A DNA stretch of 64,000 bases from Streblospio benedicti (lineage: Eukaryota; Annelida; Polychaeta; Spionida; Spionidae). Made by a program: the position numbers and the translations under genes. A model generated the notes under the pieces. That model was not told the DNA's origin, ran no database searches, and saw nothing but the letters and a program-made list of their open reading frames with translations. Where the stretch lies: NCBI GenBank assembly GCA_019095985.1, contig CM032663.1, forward strand, positions 39,740,281 to 39,804,280, in the 5' to 3' direction. Positions 57,400 through 64,000 of this stretch are shown here, piece by piece (position 1 is the first letter of the stretch; every line of letters begins with the position of its first letter).

Positions 57400-59506
57400 G
57401 TACGTTTGAGTGCAATCATGATTTGACGATAATGCAGTGTGGGTGGGTTATCTAACATTGTCTATAGTTTGTGTACGGACGCAACACTACATGATTTAAA
57501 AGGTTTATTAACATTAATTAAACCATTAAACAATATCAAAACATTTCAATAGTCATAGTATTAACGGCAAAGATAAACAAAAGACAGGTCTAAAAATGTG
57601 TACATAAAATCTACCAATAGTACACATAACATTTATGAAACTACCCAGGGTAATACTCTAATACAATAATAAATACAGGATAATATGATAATTGAACTAA
57701 TACATAATAATCATGCTAATTCATAGCTCACAAAACATTGTATAGAATATTCTAATGGTTACCGCACTTACATGACGAATACATACAAATAACATAACAT
57801 ATAACAGTACAAAAGATGTGATTACAATAACTACGAAATAGGATGGGCATTTTTGTCATTTTTTTTGGGTGATGTGTCAAGACACTTTCCCCATTCATGC
57901 ATCTCCATAAACAACAAAAAAACAACAGAAATCAAATCATATTGTTCAACCTCATAATACAAATGAAATAACTGTCTGGAAGACACTATGATATATGCAG
58001 ATACCAGTAATGGACACAATGGAATATGGAATAGGCTCCAAACCCAAAGCTGAAGATACAAATGAAGGGTGGGTGGTGGGTACAAAATTTTGCCAGTCGC
58101 TAGCAAACAGATAACAGCAAGTGAGCTAACTGGCTCTGGCGGCTCGATTTAGTCTCATGTAGACTGCTAGAAAGTGGGTGTCGTGTTGCTACTACACAAA
58201 CCGGAATAAGCTTTCAGCTTATAATGATAATTGCAAAAATACAGCAGTCACAAAATATTCCACCCGGTGTTCACGATCCTGCATTATATCACTCTATAAG
58301 AAACACGCCCCTAAATCCTGCATTCTGATTGGTTTAGAGCAAAATCATTGGTCCTGAATAACTGATTAGAATAACGCAATACTGTCCTTTGATCTTACAT
58401 GCTCTCCTTTTTCTTTTTGAAAATGAATAAATCGTAGAGTTACATGTGACTCGTTATATAATGTGTATATCTGCTTCGTTTTTGTGCACTATTGTAAGAT
58501 TAACAGTTCTCATTTGTTGAAATTCACAAACTAATTTGGACTGGAGAAAATTACGACCGCCCCCCTTAAAATGAGTTCACGTAGATTTTTTATTTCTTTC
58601 TTTAACGATAATATGTTGAGCGCAACTTTCCTGTTCGTGAAATGTTTTTGAACATTTCCTTCGCTCGTGCCTCATACAAGTGATTTTGTGGACTTTCGAG
58701 TGCCATTGATCATTTTGATCTTCATTCCACACAAACCCGATGGGTGCCTGTAATGTTCCTCGATGTATCACACAATTGCAATATTTGACTGCTATTTATA
58801 TACAACGTGTTGCTTACAATGTCCCTATATAAATTTTGACAGATTAGATGGGTAAATTAATCATACAATTGAAGGCCGACCTCATCGGACCACGATCTCG
58901 TGAAGCACTATGAGAAAAAGGTCATGAGAATGACAGAAAGCTTCAGGTGAGCTTTCACTAAAAACAAGTTCAAGGTAATAGTTTAACACCAGTTTATGAA
59001 TCAAAAACTTGAACAAGATTGAACATCAACCATAAAATTGTGCTCATTTATGGAAAACACATGAGGATTTAAACAACTCTTTGCCAAAATAATCTTACGA
59101 ACATCACCATTTCCAAACTGAAAAGTATGAAGGCTACTTCCCTTCTGACATGAGTCCTTCTGAACTCTTCCAGAGAAAAGTTTACTTAGCGGGACTCTCT
59201 AAGTAGCAGGCCATGCACTGGTATTTGCACGAAACTAAAAGTGAAACCAACAAATCCACACAACCAAAAGTAAATACACGCATGAGAAGGTGTTTGTTAA
59301 TATAGTTTTAGTTTTCAAGAAAAAGTGCATTGCCTACTACTTTCTTATTTATGACAGCAATAACAGCAACATTATAGTACCGAATATCTGGCAGAAGTCT
59401 TAGTTGATTCTCCTTTTCTATGGTATAATTTTCTCACAGACTTATGAAAATAATTAGCGTGGTAGAGATATGAGTCTACGAAATCAAGTAATTAAATGAG
59501 TTAATC

Positions 59507-59507
<1 letters not shown>

Positions 59508-59580
<73 letters not shown>

Positions 59581-59617
59581 TAAGCAAGCAAGTAAGTAAG
59601 TAAGTAAGTAAGTAAAT
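59508..59617. repeat. (AGCA)n then (AGTA)n tetranucleotide microsatellite
   Basis: About 75 bp of AGCA units merging into AGTA units. A clean shift of repeat unit occurs near 59580-59595. Confidence 0.9.
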
Positions 59618-59649
59618 CATTCAGTAAGTATCGGGACAACGGGTACTGC

Positions 59650-59720
59650 CATGTGCGTGGTTCTGGAGTCACGGTCTGTAAATCGAAGCTGGGTGGTACT
59701 GGGTTCGACCACGGGGAATC
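59650..59720 (+). repeat. tRNA-like sequence (B box GGGTTCGACC)
   Basis: ACTGGGTTCGACCACGGGG at about 59699 has a T-arm-like B box with a G-rich stretch upstream (GCTGGGTGGTACTGGG). It may be the head of a SINE running to about 59930. The A box is poor. Confidence 0.3.
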
Positions 59721-60060
59721 ATGACAGTTGAGGGTCTGTGATAATAATGCCCCTACGGTGAACTCTCAGTGCAGTTCTGGCCTGTTGACTAGCCACATCT
59801 CCCGACCACTGTGAGGCTCTGCACATATCGAACATCATGGTTCCTATCACCCTAGGCTTAGGACAGTATACGCCTGGGCAATTTGCAACACATAGGCTGG
59901 AAGCTGGTGCATCCCAGTCAGGTGGGGGCGCCTACCTGCCGAAATCCTAATAAAGGTAAATTGTGTACTGCAAAGCAGTGATTGACAGCTAAAGTCATGA
60001 CGACTGGCACGTGACCAGGAAAAGATACTGCAAACTTGACAGTCGATAGTACACCACAAC

Positions 60061-60112
60061 AACACACACACACACACACACACGCACGCACGCACGCACA
60101 CACACACACACG
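60061..60112. repeat. (CA)n microsatellite with an inner (CGCA)n block
   Basis: About 50 bp of CA dinucleotides with four ACGC units in the middle. Confidence 0.9.
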
Positions 60113-63100
60113 TGAATGATTGCTAATGTGCGTTTGCCATACTAAAGCATGTTTTTTTTGTCTGATGGCGAACACCCACGTACAATATGAAGCATTAATC
60201 CCAATATAGCTAATCCAGTAGTAAGTTGCAGACTGATTATGAGTGATAAGCGTGTATTTAGGTCACCAAGGTTGGTGTGCGGGCGAGATTGCATTAGTTA
60301 ATTATGGTGGTGATAAAGCAGCATCATGATGTCTGCCTTTGTAAATAAACAAACGTGTCGTCCCAATTACTATCAAACCAGACCGTTTCAACACACGTTT
60401 AAATGTGGGTGTTAAACAAACTAATCAATGATTATTTAATGATGGCTCCGTGGGACGTACCCTACATTTCCAACATTTCATGAATTGACCTTTGAAAGAG
60501 CAATATGAGACTCGTATATGCGCACATAACAGGTAGATTCATGGGAGGGCGTGCGATGCAAACAGGGGTCCAAACCTGCTGCCCCGCACCCCATTTCCAC
60601 CCCCAAAGTTAATTTTCATAGGGCTACTGGCACGTCAATAAGCTTCATTCTAACCCATAGAACCAGATCACATATTTGTGTGATCTATGGACAGAATCTG
60701 ATGATTTGAATGTATGGAGCACAAAACCTATTAAATCCAGTGGTTACGCTCCGCTTCTCCGGAAAACCTGGATCTACTAGTGATGTAAACAGAAAATTGT
60801 ATTGTGTATATGAGCATGTGGGGAAAAATACATACAGTTATTTACGATGAGAAAGGCCATAGGTAAATAAAACAGGCCCGCGTGACATACACACGAATTG
60901 ATATATCACTACACACGTACTAGCCAGTGCACAATGTAAAACTACATGTATGTGTTGACATGTATAAATGAGTGTGTAAATTAAGATGACATTAAACAGA
61001 CGGAGATTTCGGAATATAAGGGAAGATTATTGTTGTTGTACCTGGGGGGCAAGTAAGAATTCAATTAAATCTGTACGCGCAAATTTGAGTAATTTAAAAA
61101 AAATACTCTGTGATATATTTTGTTGTTGAGAATAATTAGATACACTTTTAGTTCCCTTGACCAAATAGTAGGAAATAGTGCCACTACTTCGAAATGGTCT
61201 AAGATATTGAGCCAATGTACTGGTATTTGCAAGGTCAACAGGATTGCAACATGATAGAAATATAATTTGAAAACGTTCAATTCTTTGAAAGTTTTCTATA
61301 AACAATGCCATGAGAATGCGGAAAAAGACACATCATCATGCGGCAAATGCAGAGGTATCAAACCAGTCCAATAGGACAAGTTGAATGCAACCGTTGCATG
61401 TACCGCCACCCAACCAAGGGTTTAGTGGTTACATCACTTTGTTATGTATATTAAACCTAACCATTTTAAGCATCAGACAGCTTTTACCTTATCGGCTATT
61501 GGGGAATCCCTAGATGTCTTATATTTAAGGGATAGAATAAAAATTTTGATTTTCAGCAACAGGTGTGCCAATGAGCTGCTTTGGTTGGCTGCTGGTACCA
61601 GTAACTTTGCTAGTGTATGGATTTGGACCGTAGCATTGATAAATGATACAGTAGACTGGTGCGTACCCCACACTAGCCCGGTATGTGCGTTGGAAGTAAC
61701 TTGCTATCACTAAAAAGAACACACAGAATAATAATTCACCGTGTCACAAGACTTTGGTATGAGCATACTTGACCTCAAGTGTTTGACACACGCATAGATG
61801 ATATTTTTATAACTTCTTACAGTTTATAAATGATGTTGAGAAGATCATAATCATGAAGCATATACCCCTTCCTAAAATATGACACCCACCTCTAGGGACT
61901 AACTCTATCATTATTATCACACAATTTGATTTTATCAATTGCTTATTGGAATCTAATAATGGCAAATAGCGCAAGTGATGCCATTATGTAATTTTGGAGT
62001 GGAATTGGTTTTGTTGATTTGGTCTTTAAAATACCTACCATGCTATTATGTTCATGTGACTGTCAACATACCAACAAAAATAGATTAAAAACAGGAAACA
62101 TGTTTTTAACATGTTATTGAAGAGCGAGTGGGTAATAAATCTATATATAGGATAAAAAAATCAATATTCTGCTTAAATCATATGATGATCTCAAAAGTGG
62201 AAACAAACAGCAATGGAGTAAACAAGTTAGTTTTATACAATAGTTGATTCAGGATTTTGGAATGAGCCGGCGCATAATCAGTGCACACCAAAATCCAGCA
62301 GTTGCAAAAAAATATAATAAATATTGTCTGCCAATGTGATATGGACCTCTAAAAGGGCAGCATAAGTCAGACTCCCACCTTGACAAAGGCTAGTGTACAC
62401 GTTTAAGTGCAGCAGCCACCTGTCCAACAAAAAAATCTGTCTTACAAAACGCCGAGGACCGTATGCAAAGTAACAAGTTAATAGACATACCATGCCAAAG
62501 TACAGGCAAAATCAGCAAGACACATATGGAATAACCAGTATTATCACTATGTGCACTCGTGACCCCGCAATGCTATAGCATCATGGTGTTTTGCCATCAG
62601 TGATTGGTCGCAAAGGGAACACACCTCCCATGTGAAGATTATGCAAAAAAGATAGACCATAATCATCATTCAAGTTGATGCGCTCATATACAGACAATAG
62701 TTCTTTCCCAATACAGAATAACATCTTTTCAACATACATTTTGGTAATTATCATTCTGATTATATTCTTTGAATTATTTTTCTCCCTACATATACATGTA
62801 CATATTTACGTATTTTAGATATAAAGGATACTATTAGGATAAATTTACTGCTTGTGTGAAGGCGGAATAATAACGTTCTCACGCGTATAGTCAAATTCTC
62901 ATATATCTTTTAATCTATAGCCAATGGCGCCGAGAACTATTCAAATTGGTCTGATATGCTTTTTCACAAGAGATATCTGATATTAAAATTACATCACAGG
63001 CACAGACAGAAAAAAGCAAAACAAATGTCTTTGTGACCACAGTGAATTAAAATGCCTATATTATCCATCATCCAGAATTATAATTCATCACAAAATTAAA

Positions 63101-63577
63101 TCTCAGATTCAATTTTGATATTCCTGCACGTGTTCATTGTATTGTATTGTTTAGTTGAGAGCCTTCTGATAGAAGAGTTTACATTACAATGATTTAATTT
63201 ATTGTTGTTGTGTGAGTATAAGAAAGTCATTGTGAAGATGCCATTAGCAGTTGGCGAAACTGTCAATGAAATAAACGGTAATCGTGATGTAATTAAAGAA
63301 ATATGAGCCTACACAATTTTGATATTAGTCAGAAATGTTTTTTGTAATGTAATACGTGACATAAATTTATTGTAAAAGAGCATGTCACGGGTACATTTCA
63401 CCTCGCACCCAGCCAACTCTATGTCTACCAAATGACTGCGGTATTGCCCCCATATGCAATTTTCAAACGACTAAAACATGGACTAAAGTTATGAATAGAC
63501 CATACATGAAATAACTTGTCTGTAGATAAAATCACCGAAACAGCTGCAACATACGAAAGCTCCGCAGGGACATCACA

Positions 63578-63751
63578 CTTCACACTTATTTTTTAACAAA
63601 TGATTTATCAGTGAACAACAGCCCAAGGGGACAGTTCACAGTTCACACTTCATACTTGAAAATTCACACTTCACAGTTCATACTTCACAGGTCACACTTG
63701 ATAGTTCACAGTTCACACTTCATATTTCATAGTTCACATTCATAGTTCACA
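63578..63751. repeat. Degenerate tandem repeat of TTCACACTTCA/TTCACAG units
   Basis: More than ten 7-11 bp units of the form TTCACACTT, TTCACAG and TTCATA run without long interruptions from about 63632 to 63751, with two outliers near 63578. Non-coding. Confidence 0.7.
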
Positions 63752-64000
63752 GTTATTGTTTTATGGACCCCACCGGTATCTTAGTTCCATATTGTACCAC
63801 CATGCGGCAGCACAAAGATAAGTCAGTTGTGGCTGTGCCCTACAGTAGAGAAGCCCAGAACATTTTTTTACTTTTCTAATTTTTAGTTAATATAGATGAT
63901 TTTCATAATCATTGGTATAATATGATTTAAGATTTTTTCTCAATTTTTTTTCAAAAGTCAATTTTTTTAAATGTATTTAAAAGGCATTTTTTGTGAAATA

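Larger units (their letters stand above)
57400..64000. other. Non-coding stretch to the window end
   Basis: No supported coding exon. It contains the simple repeats at 59508, 60061 and 63578 and a tRNA-like sequence near 59650. The rest is AT-rich without recognised structure. If the exon at 57328 is real, this is its first intron. Confidence 0.4.

Overview
The window is animal nuclear DNA: AT-rich, with many small exons in long introns, GT-AG splice sites, TATA-box promoters and dense short inverted-repeat transposons. The gene content (a Piccolo/Fife-type synaptic scaffold; proteins with vitamin-K-type propeptides) and the repeat style suggest a marine invertebrate, either a non-vertebrate deuterostome or a lophotrochozoan. 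I cannot name the species.

Region 1 (1-26.1 kb, + strand) is the 3' part of a piccolo (PCLO/Fife) gene. I chained 26 coding exons by splice sites and phase. They encode coiled coil, linker, PDZ, C2A, linker and C2B, ending at 22340, with a long 3' UTR. A separate large exon (15536-16416) ends in its own stop. By phase it can follow exon 12843-12930 but cannot splice on to 18443, so it looks like an alternative terminal exon giving a C2B-less isoform.

Region 2 (26.1-29.1 kb) is intergenic. It holds a small TA-flanked MITE and a broken Penelope-like element whose 3' end is present twice in inverted orientation.

Region 3 (29.1-50.8 kb) is the most interesting part. Two secreted-protein genes lie head to head about 4.5 kb apart. 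Gene A (minus strand, 45110 to 29091, nine exons, 370 aa) has a signal peptide, then a segment that matches the gamma-carboxylation recognition pattern of vitamin-K-dependent propeptides (F-x5-A-x3-L), then five near-identical 22-residue units, each on its own 66-nt phase-0 exon, and an acidic Cys-free tail. Gene B (plus strand, 50070-50757, 128 aa) has the same pattern after its signal peptide and shares a G-W-E-E motif with gene A. They appear to be diverged paralogues of a secreted family that I do not recognise. Gla proteins or peptide precursors are the two readings I can support.

Region 4 (gene A introns and flanks) is packed with non-autonomous inverted-repeat elements, several nested inside one another, plus tRNA-derived repeats and microsatellites.

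Region 5 (51-64 kb) is mostly intergenic, with one possible orphan first exon at 57328-57399, more MITEs, simple repeats and no other supported gene.
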